Counted from the stretch's first letter, positions 1-12,003 are shown. The stretch: DNA of 62,500 nucleotides from Chrysomallon squamiferum (GCA_012295275.1 CM022677.1:10677521-10740020), one strand, 5' to 3'. A program made the numbers and translations. The notes: a model not told the origin generated them from the sequence alone.

Positions 1-113
1 TATTTATATTTTTTAAACAACTCACACTTCTTCTATTTTTATTTATTTAGCTATTTTATTTTATTTTATTATTATTTTATTTTTCGTTTTTTTTTTTTGT
101 TTGTTTTTTTCAG

Positions 114-452
114 TTCGTGAATTGGGAGAAAACTGTGATCTTACAACAGAATGTGGAACCAAATATTCTTACTGTAAACCGGAAGAAGGAGGAATCTGCA
201 CGTGCAATCCCAGCCATTTTACGTCAGCAGACGGCAGACTATGCAAGCGGCGTCCGTTTAGCTGTCCACACTGTGTGAAGGAGTGGGCGACTCTAGGGGA
301 GGCTTGTGGTGGAGATGGAGTGGAATGCGATGATGATCTAGTTTGTAACAACAGTGTCTGCAGTTGTAAAGATGGCTTCCGAGTTGCTAATTTGCTCGAA
401 CGTAAAACATTCTTTCTGCGAGGATACTGTATACGAAATGAAATGAAATTAG
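114..452 (+). CDS. copy A exon: two EB-like modules
   Basis: The acceptor is a long T tract plus CAG, the donor AG|GTTCGT, and the exon is phase 1-1, 113 codons. It begins VRELGENCDLTTEC and has a second module starting at LGEACGGDGVEC. It is two codons longer than the copy B exon (24709-25041) because FTSADGR replaces FKNG. The upstream 110 bp of intron is nearly identical to that of copy B. Confidence 0.88.
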
Positions 453-2291
453 GTTCGTTTTATTACGTATTTATTTTTCCGTATTTTGTATTTTTAAACC
501 AAATTCTTATTGTTGAAATACTATTAATGTCATTATAATAACGATTCGTAATATTTATTTATTTATTTATAATTTAAAGTAACAGAGAGAACTGATATAC
601 ATTATTATATCTTCAGTATATTCTCAAGAAGAATATGATTCAAACTGCATAACAACAGGAACAACATCTTTAGGAACTGGTACATCAACAACTTCAGAAA
701 CTGGTACATCAACAACTTCAGAAACTAGTTCATCAACTTCTCTAGAAACTAGTACATCAACCATTTCAGAAACTGGTACATCAACTACTTCAGAAACTGA
801 TACATCAACTACTTCAGAAACTGGTACATCAGCTACTGCAGAAACAGGTACAACAACAACTTTAGAAACCAGTTCATCAGCTTTAGAAACTGGTTCATCA
901 ACTACTTTAGAAACTGGTACATCAACTACTTCAGAAACAGGTACATCAACTACTTTAGAAACTAGTTCATCAACATTACAAACTGGTACATCAACAACTC
1001 TAGAAATTAGAACCTCATCTTTAGAGACTGGTACATCAACTACTTTAGAAAGTGGTACATCAACTACTGCAGAAACAGGTACATCAACTACTTCAGAAAC
1101 TAGTTCGTCAGCTTTAGAAACTGGGTCATCAACTACTTTAGAAAGTGGTACATCAACTACTTCAGAAACTGGTATATCAACTACTTCAGAAACTGGTACA
1201 TCAACTACTTCAGAAACTGGTACATCAACTACTTCAGAAACTGGTATATCAATTACTTCAGAAACTGGTACATCAACTACTTCAGAAACTGGTACATCAA
1301 CTACTACAGAAACTGGTACATCAACTACTTCAGAAACTGGTATATCAACTACTACAGAAACTGGTACATCAACTACTGCAGAAACTGGTACATCAACTAC
1401 TTCAGAAACTGGTACATCAACTACTTCAGAAACTGGTACATCAACTACTTCAGAAATTGGTACATCAACTACTTCAGAGATTGGTACATCAACTACTTTA
1501 GAAACTGGTATATCAACTACTGCAGAAACAGGTACATCAACATCTTTAGAAACTAGTTCATCAGCTTTAGAAACTGGGTCATCAACTACTTTAGAAACTG
1601 GTACATCAACTACTTCAGAAACTGGTATATCAACTACTGCAGAAACAGGTACATCAACATCTTTAGAAACTAGTTCATCAGCTTTAGAAACTGGGTCATC
1701 AACTACTTTAGAAACTGGTACATCAACTACTTCAGAAACTGGTACATCAACAACTTTAGAAACTGGGTCATCAACTAATTTAGAAACTGGTACATCAACT
1801 ACTGCAGAAGCAGGTACATCAGCAACTTTAGAAACTAGTTCATCAACTTTAGAAACAGGTACATCAACTAGTTCAGAAACTAGTTCGTCAGCTTTAGAAA
1901 CTGGGTCATCAACTACTTCAGAAACTGGTACATCGACTACTTCAGAAACAGGTACATCAACATCTTTAGAAACCAGTACATCAACCTTAGAAACTAGGGC
2001 TAGTACATCAACTTCAGAAACTGGTACTTCAACTGGTACCTCAACCTTAGATACTGGCACATCAACTACTTCAGGAACTTTTACATCAACTGCTGCAGAA
2101 ACAGGTACTTCAGCAACTTTAGAAACTAGTATTGAACCAACATCTACTACATCTGAAGCAGCAACTATTACAACAGAGCAGGCAACAACCACAACACAAC
2201 CAGGTAAGTTCATTACCCTTTTATTTTCTTCAGTTACTTAATAATTTTTAATAAGTTTAAATAAAGTATATACATAAATATAAATCGTCTT

Positions 2292-2348
<57 letters not shown>

Positions 2349-5300
2349 CATATTTGTTTTGTTTGTTTGTTTATTTATTTATTTATTTATTATTTTGTCT
2401 TCAGCACCCATAAACTTGGCCCATGACTGCACAGATGATAGTTCTTGTCCAGTCAATTCTGTCTGTGGTATTTCAAACTGCAAAAGACGTTGTGTGTGTA
2501 AACCAGGATACACAGAAGCCAATCAAAACTCGGCTTGCATTAAAGGTAGGACAAGTTTGAATCACTGGCCAATCAAAATGCAGTTTGCATTAAAGCCAAG
2601 ATAATCTCAATATTATATATATATTTTATTTATATTTATTTTAAAAATAATTAAAATATAGGTTAAGTTAAAAATATATAATGTTATTAATATAACAGAT
2701 TATGTCACTCATTTGTAACTCAGAAGTAAGAAACAGGTTCAAAATACAGTTTGTAATATCAGAAAATATAATAATATATTGTGTGAGTATATGTGTGTGT
2801 GTGTGTGTGCTTTCAGTGTAAATCATTTTTCAGTTTTATTTTTTAATTTTTAATTTTCTATATTTCCAAAGTGTTGGACAATCATTTATAAATTTTAACT
2901 AATTCTGAGAAGTAAAAGTTGAAGATCTTTCTTTTATTGCAAGTAAATTAACTAGTGCAGGAAACCATGGACTTCAAGCTTGTTCTCTTCACTTGTTTAT
3001 TTATTTATTTATTTGTTTATTTATTTATTTACTGGCTTGTTTGTTTGATTGTTTGTTTCTTTATTTGTTAATTTTAATTGTTTGATTGTTTGTTTCTTTA
3101 TTTGTTAATTTTTTTTTTTCTTCTTATTAATTTTTTTTTATATGCTTACTTATTAATTTATTTGCTTGCTTCCTTATTTAATTACATATTTATATATTTA
3201 TCCTAATTGTCTTTGTTATTAATTTATATATTTTTATTTTTCTGGGCTTAGATGAAAATAATTGCTATTAAAATGAATTGAATTATATTAATCAAGAACT
3301 TACAAAATTTTACAAAACTATAAAAAAATTAGCCTAGCGATTTACTTACTTGTATACTGTCTTATTTATATATCCATATAATTAATTACTTACATTTTCC
3401 ATTTGTGAAAAAAAAAAGCATCAGTTTCAATCTTACGACTGCTGTTATTATACTAACACAGTTACTATGACGACACTAAATCCACTTCACTGATACCTGC
3501 TATCTCTAGCAATGATAACTAAAAAAAATTCTCTGTTTGAATAGAAGTAAATATATATACCTTATTTTACAAGTGAGATAGATTTATATATCTATATCTA
3601 AGTGTTGGTGTGTGTTTTGTGTGTTGTGTGCGCGTATGTGTGTCTGTGTGTGTGATTTTAGATAGACATATAAACTCTTTATGTTTTGACTGTCTGAATA
3701 GCAATAAAACATCAAATAAATGAAAGAAAATTAAAATGTTGAGCTATAAAGACATACATAATTATATAAATTCTTTACAGTTTATTTTTACAATGAAAAA
3801 TATAAATAAATAAATAATTGAGAAATTTATATGATATGCTATAATGAGATGGGTATATTTATATCAGCTTTTAATATTTTGTCTGCCTGGATAGAAATAA
3901 GACATATAAATAAATAAAGAAGTAAAGAAATAGAGAAAGAAATTTGTATATGATAAGCCATAATGAAAATGGATATAATTATATAACCTTTTAATATTTT
4001 GACTGCCTGAATTGAAAATAAATTATACAACAGAAAAATTGATGTGACAAAGCCACAATGAGATAGGCATAGTTATATTCTGACTGCCTAAATTGAAGTA
4101 AACTGTGAAGAAGAAAAAACAAATATTACAAACGAGCTGAGAATTTCTTAAAAGAAATTTTTTTTTGATATAATAAATTGAGTCTTGATTCACTTTTAAT
4201 CTTTTTAATAGTTTCAAAGAAATAAAATGTAGGCAGAAGTGAAAAATCAGATGATGATCTGAGTATATTATTCATATATAGCATTTGATATTTGCCAGAT
4301 GAAGTAGGGCAGGAATTCAAGGTGACATACAGTAATAACAACAGCAGCTGCAACAACAACAATAATAAATAGATAATAAAATAATATACTTTAAAAAAAT
4401 GAGGACAGTATATTCATTTTCTGTTGAAGGGAAGGCGAGGTATGTCAAATTACACATTACATACACATACCTAATAATAATATAATATAAATAAATAAAT
4501 AAATAAATTAAATAAATTAAATAGTCAATATAAAATAAATAAAAAGAGTATACTTATTTTCTATTCAGGGGCTAAACTTGGGGAGGTTTGTGATGACAAC
4601 AATGTGTGTTCTGTGCCAGGGAGTGGCTGTGGTGTGGATGGGAGGTGTCACTGTGGGGGAGACACCCCTCGTGAAACGTCTGATGGATTTTGTGCACCCC
4701 TGGAACAAAAACTCGTAGGAGAACCATGTCCGGATGTTTCCTCATGCATGACCTTTGTTACATCTTGTGACAGTGGTTACTGTCAATGCATGAATGGCTT
4801 TACAAATGCCACTGAAGAAGAAATATTTGCCAAACCTGAAAAATGGAGAGAACTTGGAAAATGCAGACCAAACGATTATTCACCAGAGACTCAGTCTGGT
4901 TAGTATAGGTGCACTTGATCGGGTTTATTGCATTCAGCTTTTATTATTTTGGCATGACTTAACTTTTGATTTTACAATCTGCACGTGATCTTTTCATTTT
5001 ATATGCGTTATTTGCTGTAGTCCAGCACAAATTTGCAGTTTTGGTGGTAACAAGAAATAATCTTAGTATATATATATATTTTTTTTTTCAAATTATAAAT
5101 AAATATTATTTAGATGCAGTCAAGTTATTATGTAATTTTGTTTCTCAGCTTTCAGAAATAAATAAGTAAATAAATAAACAAATAAACAAATAAATAAATA
5201 AAGCTATCATTTCTCCAGTTGATAAGGATACAAATGGCAGCATTCAGAGGCAACTTGAAAGTATAAACATACATAATATTCGTTCATACTGGAATAGATT

Positions 5301-6040
5301 CAGTTGAAGTTGTGAAGGTTATAAAACATGGTTTCCTAATGTTCAGTGTTATTTCATACTTTATTGTTAACAAAGTTATGCTGCTAAAAGCTATAAAATT
5401 AAAAACTTTAAAGTATAAATAATGTCACTTAGGCTACTCATTCATACTGCTGTAAATTGAAATCCACTTGTATATGGTGGATTTCTAAGGCTTACTATTA
5501 TTTTATACTTTATTATTATTAAAGTAAGGCTGCTTAAAACTATAACATTAAAAACTTTGAAGTATGAATAATTTCAATAAGACTATTCATCCATACTGGG
5601 TTGTTATTTTCTGTTTTTAACCACACGCACTAATGGTAGTTGCCAGCTTGTAATGATTATCGATGCAACGTCAGTTTTTACTTATAAACCAAACATAATA
5701 AACAGTGGTCTGATAATGTCAAATAGTTATTTAAGCTTAAGTGTAATGCTTACTGTTTATGGTTATTCAAGTAAGTAAAGTAATATTTTTCAGCCGATGG
5801 TTATGCATGGGGTATCACTTTACTAATTTTTTTAATTTTATGTGTAATGTAAATATTATTGTCTGGGTGATTGGTTGTGCAGTTTTAATTAATGTTTATG
5901 ATTTGTGCAAATACTTTAAGTAAAGATTTATTTTGGTTGTAATGATGGTTATAGCTTGGTTGCAATTTAATTTATATATCTGTTGCCATGGTTACATATT
6001 AAAATCTTTCTAACATTTTCACTTAATGCTATCCTTTATT

Positions 6041-6111
<71 letters not shown>

Positions 6112-6251
6112 TAGTTTTAATATTTTATTTTAATTATTAAAAAAAGTTTTATTATTATTATTTAAAAATTTGGTTTCTGTGAGGATTTTTTTTAATTCAT
6201 TTACTATTTACTCTGGTTGTCTAGACATATTTTTAACTTCATAATTTGATA

Positions 6252-6300
<49 letters not shown>

Positions 6301-9300
6301 ATAGACTGCACAGTCGCATGAAAACTGAATTCAAATAAAAAATGTATTTGTGTTTCCTGCACTAGTACCACACCTACATATTTAGAATTCATTATATATA
6401 TTACAGTAATTAATTATAATTGTATTGGAATAGTATTTTGTGATCATCATCATCATTAACATCATCATTTTAATTTTCTGATTATTACTACTTTTTCTTT
6501 CAGAAGATGGAAAAGAATGCACAATTGGTAAGCTACAAATTTTCACTATCTATCTATCTAAATATAAATGTACATACAAATACATACAAATCTGTCTGCC
6601 TATCTTTATTATAAAATGTAAAACATTTATTTGCAGCTAAAGTTGGTGATGTTTGCAATGACACAGTAATATGTCCCCTACACTCAGTGTGTATCAATGC
6701 TTCAGGAGGTTGTGGTAGACGATGTTGGTGTGAATCTGGTTATGCTCCTTACAGCTCCACAACCCTTGAGAAATGTATCCCAGGTAGAGCTAGTTTCATA
6801 ATAATAATAATACAACAATAATAATAATAAATAATAATAACAAATAGTAATAATAACAAAAATAAAAATTTTCAAAGAAAATATTTATTAATTTTATTTA
6901 TTCTGTTCTTTCTGATTTACACCTCTTTTTCTATCTGCCTTTTCTCCCTTTTCTTCTTTTCTTCATTGTCTAAAGTTAATATAGAAACTTTAATGATTGT
7001 ATATATTTAATTACTTTTTTGTGTTTATTTATTTTTTGTTTATTTATTTTATTTCATTTTTGTTTGTTTAATTGTTTGTTTTTTATTTATTCCTTCATTC
7101 ATTGCTGTTATATAAATTTATAAATATTCCTATATTATGTTTCATTCAGTTGTTGTTCTTGGGCAGCCATGTACAATTGGTATGAATCGATGTGGTGGAT
7201 ATGGAGTTGTCTGCCTTAACAACGTGTGTCAGTGTAGAAGTGGGCTGGTAGCCACCTCAAACGGGTTTGGGTGTAAACCGAAACCAAACAAGTACTACAG
7301 CCTGTCACAACTAGGAGAAGCCTGTGATCCAAGCAAGCGAAAGTTCTGTTTTGATAAAGCGAATCAGGAGTGTGTGAATGGTTTCTGTCTGTGTAAAGCT
7401 GGTAAGAGGAATGCCACACTGGTTGATGTCAAAGCTCAGTACACGAATTTAGCCCAGTGCAGATTGAAATCTCAACCAGAAGGTAAGTATCAAATTCAGA
7501 AATATTGTTATAACTTTTAATGTTTTAATTTATAATTATTATATTGTGTATATGTGTATTTATTTATTTACTTATTTATTACAGGTAATTATTTACTAAT
7601 ATATTCCTCCACTGACCTATGTATATGTTTATTTATTTATTTATTTATTTATTACTGGCTATATTCCACCAGTGACCTGTGTATACGTGTATTTATTTAT
7701 TTATTTATTTATTTGTTCGACCATATATATATATTTATTTACTTATTTATTTCAGGCTATATTCCTCCAGTGACCTGTATTCAAGGAGTCCTTCCTTTAG
7801 TGGCTGATCCCCCTGACTTTACATCAGAAGCTGAAGGTAAACTTTGTGTACTAATTATGTTGTCCTATAACTTTATCAGGACATAAAGTACTAATATATA
7901 GGATGTATATTAGAACTAACATATAGGACGTATATCAGTACTCTTATATAGGATGTATGTTAGGACTACTATCTAGTACAATATGGTAGCAGCAGATGTA
8001 TTTCTGTTTTTCTGTGTTTTGTGTGACTTGTGAGGTTTAAAATTAACATTGCAGGTTCCTTACCTTATCTGGTTTTCTATGTGCTGGTCCCAGCAGTACT
8101 GATTCTGACAGCTGTGCTTGTAACAGTGAGCACTATTATACGCAGAAGGTGAGCAAAACAAACAGAAAGACAGACTTAAAAATGTACAGACACACACTCA
8201 CACACATACGTAAAGACAGACAGAAGACAAACAAACTCTCTCTCTCTTTCTCTCTGTGTGTGTGTGTATATGTTGTGTTCTGTGTGTGTGTGTAAGAACT
8301 GATTATCCTCGGTTACTGAGCAAGCTTTTTAAAGGTTTTGTTGTCCATGTCTGGAGAATGGACAAATGGTTCAAGGCTGGTCCAGTTTCAACAGCAGCAT
8401 TTCTTGTTTGTGAGGATATGATTGGACTTTGTCTTCCTGTGCCAGTGTGCTCCTGAATATTGACTGTTGCCTAATCAGATGTACACAAGATAGAGAATCT
8501 TCATACATAATACACACCCTCTCCATCTCTATCAGTCTCACTGTGACAGATATATAACATGTACATACACACAAAAAAGACAGTGTATACACATGTATAC
8601 AAATTAATAAGAACAGTATACATTTTCTATAATCTATGAATATTTTCCAGTATTGCAGTACACACACTTTCATTTGCTTCACTCAATCTCTCAATTCACA
8701 CATGCACAGATACACAAAAATACACAGAGATAAACAATACACAAACATAAAAAACATATTACACATTTAGACGGTTCTGAATATATAAACAAAACTATTT
8801 TTTGAAACAAATATACTTTAACTATGTGAACATTTATTCACACTCTGAATGAAGAAGATAAAATAAAAACTTACACATTATAACATATCAGGGGGGAAAA
8901 AGATAAAAATAAAAACCAAACAAACAACTAATAGTTTTCTACCCAGTTCTTTTGCTGAGTGTGGTGGGGTGTTTTTTTTAAGCAAAAGTCCGTTTTAACT
9001 CTTTCTGTACCTCTGTTGTATCATTTACAATCACAAAAACACTCTCTAGGTCACACTAGGCCCAGATTAGCAACCACTATTTTAGTTTGAGTTAAGTTAA
9101 AAAATAATTAATTAAATAGAAGAAAAAAGAAGAAAAAAAGCAATATGAAAATTTGTTTTTAAAATGTTTATTTATTTTCAGGAGACAGCGTCAACGTCTT
9201 CTCAATGCTTCAGACAGTTGTTCATCAGTGACTGGAGAAACTGAAACTGGTTTCCCTCAATCCAGCACTGCACTGTTTCGAGATGACAGAACCTGGTCAC

Positions 9301-9353
9301 GAACCGAAACCAGTTTTAACAATCCTTCGTTTGTGTCACCACCTGACCAGTAA
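114..9353 (+). CDS. EB/EGF-like cysteine-rich single-pass membrane protein, copy A (5' end outside window)
   Basis: Ten exons are seen: 114-452, 617-2203, 2405-2545, 4569-4898, 6504-6527, 6637-6783, 7150-7482, 7756-7836, 8055-8148 and 9182-9353. They total 3248 nt, starting in phase 1 and reading openly to TAA at 9351-9353 (about 1082 codons here). Order: two EB-like modules, a 529-codon Ser/Thr-rich mucin-like stalk, six more cysteine modules (C-x-C spacing with LGE.C starts and C.C..G ends), a linker, one transmembrane helix, an Arg-rich stop-transfer and a tail of about 60 residues. By homology with copy B, the missing upstream part should hold a signal peptide and four more modules. The family resembles EB-module/EGF-like surface proteins. 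The ligand is unknown, and a scavenger or adhesion receptor role is only inference. The tail ends with FNNPSF, a possible endocytic signal. Confidence 0.85.
617..2203 (+). CDS. copy A exon: mucin-like Ser/Thr-rich stalk
   Basis: This 1587-nt exon (529 codons, phase 1-1) has a strong donor, CCAG|GTAAGT. After a short lead-in with one Cys (ESNC-like, YDSNCITT), it is a tandem array of a 24-nt unit encoding TSTTSETG and variants (TSTSLETS, SSALETGS). Such sequence is expected to be heavily O-glycosylated and extended. It is about three times longer than in copy B, so the array length is unstable. The repeat is open in more than one frame and on both strands, which creates large spurious ORFs. 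Confidence 0.88.
2290..2347. repeat. (TA)n microsatellite
   Basis: Pure TA run in the short intron between the stalk exon and the next module of copy A. Confidence 0.9.
2405..2545 (+). CDS. copy A exon: one EB-like module
   Basis: Exon of 141 nt, phase 1-1, acceptor TCTTCAG, donor AAAG|GTAGGA. It encodes DCTDDSSCPVNSVCG followed by CKRRCVCKPGY. Its last 28 nt are copied again 50 nt downstream inside the intron (2568-2595). Confidence 0.87.
2568..2595 (+). repeat. intronic copy of an exon 3' edge (copy A)
   Basis: A near copy of exon bases 2518-2545, ending TTGCATTAAAG but followed by CCAAG instead of a GT donor. Copy B has the same duplication (26047-26074), so it predates the A/B split. 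Confidence 0.8.
3640..4110. repeat. about 100-bp degenerate minisatellite in intron
   Basis: Four diverged units carry the landmark TTTTAATATTTTGACTGCCTG followed by (A)ATTGAAAATAAA-like sequence and AAGCCATAATGAAAATGG. The array is shared with copy B at 26860-27180. It explains the weak minus-strand ORFs here. Confidence 0.75.
4569..4898 (+). CDS. copy A exon: two EB-like modules
   Basis: Exon of 330 nt, phase 1-1, with acceptor CTATTCAG and donor TCTG|GTTAGT. The first module is glycine-rich (GAKLGEVC, then CGVDGRCHCGG). The second begins LVGEPCPDVSSC and ends in GKCRP. The same size is kept in copy B (27623-27952). Confidence 0.88.
5285..5595. repeat. two-unit 150-bp tandem duplication, only in copy A
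   Basis: Two units, each containing TTTATACTTTATT-like and ATTAAAAACTTTRAAGTAT sequence and starting with CATACTG, sit in the intron after 4898. The matching B intron (28470-28500) lacks them. Confidence 0.6.
6043..6111. repeat. (AAT)n microsatellite
   Basis: More than 20 uninterrupted AAT units in an intron of copy A; copy B keeps only four. Confidence 0.9.
6253..6302. repeat. (TATC)n microsatellite
   Basis: Twelve TATC units, just before the segment TAGACTGCACAG that marks the B-specific insertion point. Confidence 0.9.
6504..6527 (+). CDS. copy A 24-nt microexon
   Basis: Phase 1-1 microexon between CTTTCAG and GTAAGC, encoding (E)DGKECTI. Copy B has the same 24-nt exon with the same boundaries (29761-29784), which supports it as real. 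Confidence 0.75.
6637..6783 (+). CDS. copy A exon: one EB-like module
   Basis: Exon of 147 nt, phase 1-1, TTTGCAG to CCAG|GTAGAG. It encodes KVGDVCNDTVICPLHSVC and then CGRRCWCESGYAP. It differs from copy B at only one residue near the end (IP versus VP). Confidence 0.87.
7150..7482 (+). CDS. copy A exon: two EB-like modules (divergent between copies)
   Basis: Exon of 333 nt, phase 1-1, TTCATTCAG to GAAG|GTAAGT. It encodes LGQPCTIGMNRCGGYG, CQCRSG, and a second module SQLGEACDPSKRKFC. About 17 of 110 residues differ from copy B although the flanking introns are well conserved. Confidence 0.88.
7556..7757 (+). repeat. acceptor-containing minisatellite before linker exon, copy A
   Basis: Units combine a (TATT)n tract with GGCTATATTCCNCCAGTGACC, the start of the linker exon. 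One diverged copy lies near 7600 and one clear copy at 7657-7681; the true exon starts at 7756. See the matching longer array in copy B. Confidence 0.75.
7756..7836 (+). CDS. copy A exon: juxtamembrane linker
   Basis: Exon of 81 nt, phase 1-1, TTTCAG to GAAG|GTAAAC, encoding YIPPVTCIQGVLP with one Cys and an acidic end. The protein is identical in copy B. Decaying copies of its 5' edge lie in the upstream intron. Confidence 0.85.
7878..7980. repeat. about 25-bp minisatellite ATATAGGATGTATATTAG
   Basis: Four diverged units between linker and transmembrane exons of copy A, also present in copy B at 31350-31440. Confidence 0.65.
8055..8148 (+). CDS. copy A exon: transmembrane segment
   Basis: Exon of 94 nt, phase 1-2, ATTGCAG to GAAG|GTGAGC. 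It encodes about 22 uninterrupted hydrophobic residues (LVFYVLVPAVLILTAVLVTV) followed by STIIRR, a stop-transfer that makes this a type I membrane protein. Confidence 0.9.
9182..9353 (+). CDS. copy A last exon: cytoplasmic tail
   Basis: It completes the Arg codon, continues RQRQRLLNASDSC, and ends SFNNPSFVSPPDQ before TAA at 9351-9353. The last 13 residues are identical in copy B; a short segment (FPQSS versus FHIPRHS) has changed length. FNNPSF matches FxNPxF, a PTB-domain/endocytic type of motif. Confidence 0.88.
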
Positions 9354-10860
9354 GTTCAACTCAAGCAGCTGAAGGAATTTTTATTTTAATGAAGAAGAAA
9401 AATAAATAACAAAAAGATCAAGAAAAATAATCAAAATTATTTGTAGGAATAATACTGTCAATATAGTATAATAAATATTTCATATATATTAAATTGTTGT
9501 TGGGTTGTTTTTTAACCTTAAAATAGAACTGCATGGTAAATACCTAATTTTAGTTATCATGGAGATGGAAACTAAATAACAAGAGATTTGGAGTAATATC
9601 AAATATTATAAAATTGTAGTTAGTTTTTTCTTTGAGATAATCAGTTTGCATGATTATGTAACTTCATAATTTTATAAACAATCAATGCAAACAGAAAATA
9701 AAAAAACTTACATGTCTGTAACTTGAAACCTAAGGTCTGTTCATGTAAATATTTTCATAATATATAAATCTTACCTACTGAAACAACTGACAATTTACCA
9801 TATATCTTTCCGCACAAAAAATCTGAATATAAAATTGTCAGAGCCACTGATAAATTAAGTGAACTGTAAACAGATGTGAACTAGGGTTTTAAAATTTTTT
9901 AAAATAAAATAATAGAATTCCTTGGACAATCTGGTCTTGCTAGCATAGCAATGGGATGAATGGGAAATAAGGGGCTGATGACTGGAATTCAATTAGATAA
10001 CAGGTTACGCATATATAAAAAAACAACATTTAACGTCTTAAAGAAAACAACACAAACCAACCCTCTCCCCAAAAACCAACAAAATAAGTAAATAAATAAA
10101 TAAATATAATAAAATAAAAATAAATAAATAAAGGAACAAAATCTGTAGTCATTGTTTTATTTGTTAACAAATTTACAATAATTATAAATATGAATATATA
10201 TAAAAACAAAATTATTTTCTAATAATTTTGTCTAATACTACATGCACATCTAGTAAAAGTAAAAACTGAGTTTTATACCAATTTTTAAAGATATATTCTA
10301 AATCACACATTTGTTTCTAAAATCCTCAAATCTTGTAAATTAAGAGATTTATGAAAAATTCTATATTAAAAATATATAAATAACAAACTGTTCACTATCC
10401 ATCATGATAGTAACTTAATTGTTAAATTTAATTAATCAAAAAGAAATAAAAAAAATCAATTTCTCTTCTTGCAGTTATTCAAAATTTTCAAACAATCACA
10501 TAATAGAACAAAAAATTTTAATTCTTATTTTTTTTTAAACCACAAATTTCAACTAATTATATACCTATAGGTAGATAACCTAAGAAAAAATAGTAGTAGT
10601 AGATCAGTGAGGAAAAAAATATTATTTAAATTATGAAAACGTCTATTTTTTTATTTTTTTTTAAAAGAAAGGAAAGAATATAACAATTTTAAAATCTAAT
10701 TACAAACAATTTATATCTGATTATCTTTCTAAACAAGTCACAGAATTATACGGGTTTTAATTTTAAAAACAAATCATGATGATCATTAATTACACAAATT
10801 TTAATGAACATGAAACCTATATACACTGTTTAGTATATTTTCTACATCACAAATATAAAA
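9354..10860. other. downstream flank of copy A, duplicated with the gene
   Basis: No exon was seen. The segment is alignable, with indels, to 32801-33930 downstream of copy B. Shared landmarks are GAAGAAGAAAAATAAATAAC just after the stop and CATGAAACCTATATACACTG near the end. Copy A has about 350 bp more. It contains the 3'UTR, and the A/B homology stops near 10860. Confidence 0.7.
9401..9406 (+). terminator. candidate polyadenylation signal, copy A
   Basis: AATAAA about 50 nt after the stop, at the same place in copy B. The region is so AT-rich that chance matches are common. Confidence 0.3.
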
Positions 10861-10904
10861 AATTAACCACTTCTTGAAAAAAATATTGGAAATTCCAAAT
10901 AACC

Positions 10905-10908
<4 letters not shown>

Positions 10909-10984
<76 letters not shown>
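10909..10984. repeat. (TC)n microsatellite
   Basis: Pure TC run upstream of pseudogene C. Confidence 0.9.
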
Positions 10985-10989
<5 letters not shown>

Positions 10990-11175
10990 ATTTACTGTTC
11001 ATATTATTATATACTTATTTGCTTCTCTTTTATTATTAATTAACAAGTTTATCTTTTTGTCACTTAAAACGAACGCACAAAAAAGACGTTTTCAAAGGAA
11101 ACATTTTATTGTTGTTAAATAAGAACGACTGATCTTGCATTTCTTACGTTTTGTTCTGTCCACGTCAGGTTATCA

Positions 11176-11275
<100 letters not shown>

Positions 11276-11310
11276 ATATAGATTTTAAGATTTTTTTTCA
11301 GGTTATTAAA

Positions 11311-11367
11311 ATGGTTCTACCAAATTTTGTCATGTTTTGCTTTTTGCTATCAACAATTTATGAATAC
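11311..11367 (+). pseudogene. copy C exon 1 remnant: signal peptide
   Basis: ATG follows a T-rich acceptor as in copy B. Nineteen codons encode MVLPNFVMFCFLLSTIYEY, a hydrophobic secretion signal, then GTAAGT. The donor is phase 0 rather than the family phase 1, another sign of decay. Confidence 0.55.
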
Positions 11368-11404
11368 GTAAGTGTTTTATTTATTTTCTTTATATATTTC
11401 TGTC

Positions 11405-11510
11405 TTATTAACGTGCCCCATCAACTCTAAATGTTTGAACGTGGGATGTCTGGGCGAGCGATGTGTCTGTGAGAACGGAACCGTGGCAGATTCTGATCAA
11501 AGACAGTGTC

Positions 11511-11512
<2 letters not shown>
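11405..11512 (+). pseudogene. copy C exon 2 remnant
   Basis: It encodes CPINSKCLNVGCLGERC and CVCENGT, matching copy B exon 2 (CPVNSDCLDIGCMGKRC). The first third of the exon and both splice sites are missing. Confidence 0.7.
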
Positions 11513-11561
<49 letters not shown>

Positions 11562-11575
11562 CATTATTATTATTA
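11513..11575. repeat. (TTA)n microsatellite
   Basis: It replaces the exon 2 donor of pseudogene C. Confidence 0.9.
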
Positions 11576-11764
11576 CTGATTTATTCAATTGTTTCCCCTT
11601 ATAGCAGGATTAACGAAACAATGTAACAGTTAACTTTTGATGTTTCGTGTACTTTGTAAATAAGAATTCTCTTTTTCTTCTTTCTCGTTATAGTGATAGT
11701 ATATATTATATTGTGTATTATTATAATGCAATAGTAGATCTGAGTAAATTATATATCTATTATT

Positions 11765-11906
11765 GTAAACCTGGGAGAGTCGTGTACTCAGTCTGGACAG
11801 ACTTGTACTAAAAGAGCGGTGTGTGAAAATGGCGTCTGTCAGTGTGAAACTGGTTTTGTCAAATCTGATGACGGAAAACGATGCAGAATACAATCCTATA
11901 ACGCAA
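11765..11906 (+). pseudogene. copy C exon 3 remnant
   Basis: It encodes LGESCTQSGQTCTKRAVC and CQCETGF in an open frame with donor GCAA|GTATAC, but the acceptor dinucleotide present in copy B (TTACAG) reads ATTGTA here. Confidence 0.7.
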
Positions 11907-12003
11907 GTATACCTATATATAAATATATTCGCATGTGTGTGTGTATGTGTGTGTATATATATATATTCTGTTTTATAGTTTGATATGTTTGTGTGTGTTT
12001 AAG

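Noticed and set aside
1145-1501. plus-strand ORF with repeating HQLLQKLV
   Set aside because: An alternative frame of the same 24-nt repeat; no start context or splice logic.
624-2213. 529-codon ORF on the minus strand across the whole stalk exon
   Set aside because: It is the antisense of a 24-nt repeat that lacks stops in several frames (PVSEVVDV units). The plus frame has the splice sites, phase and a matching exon in copy B.
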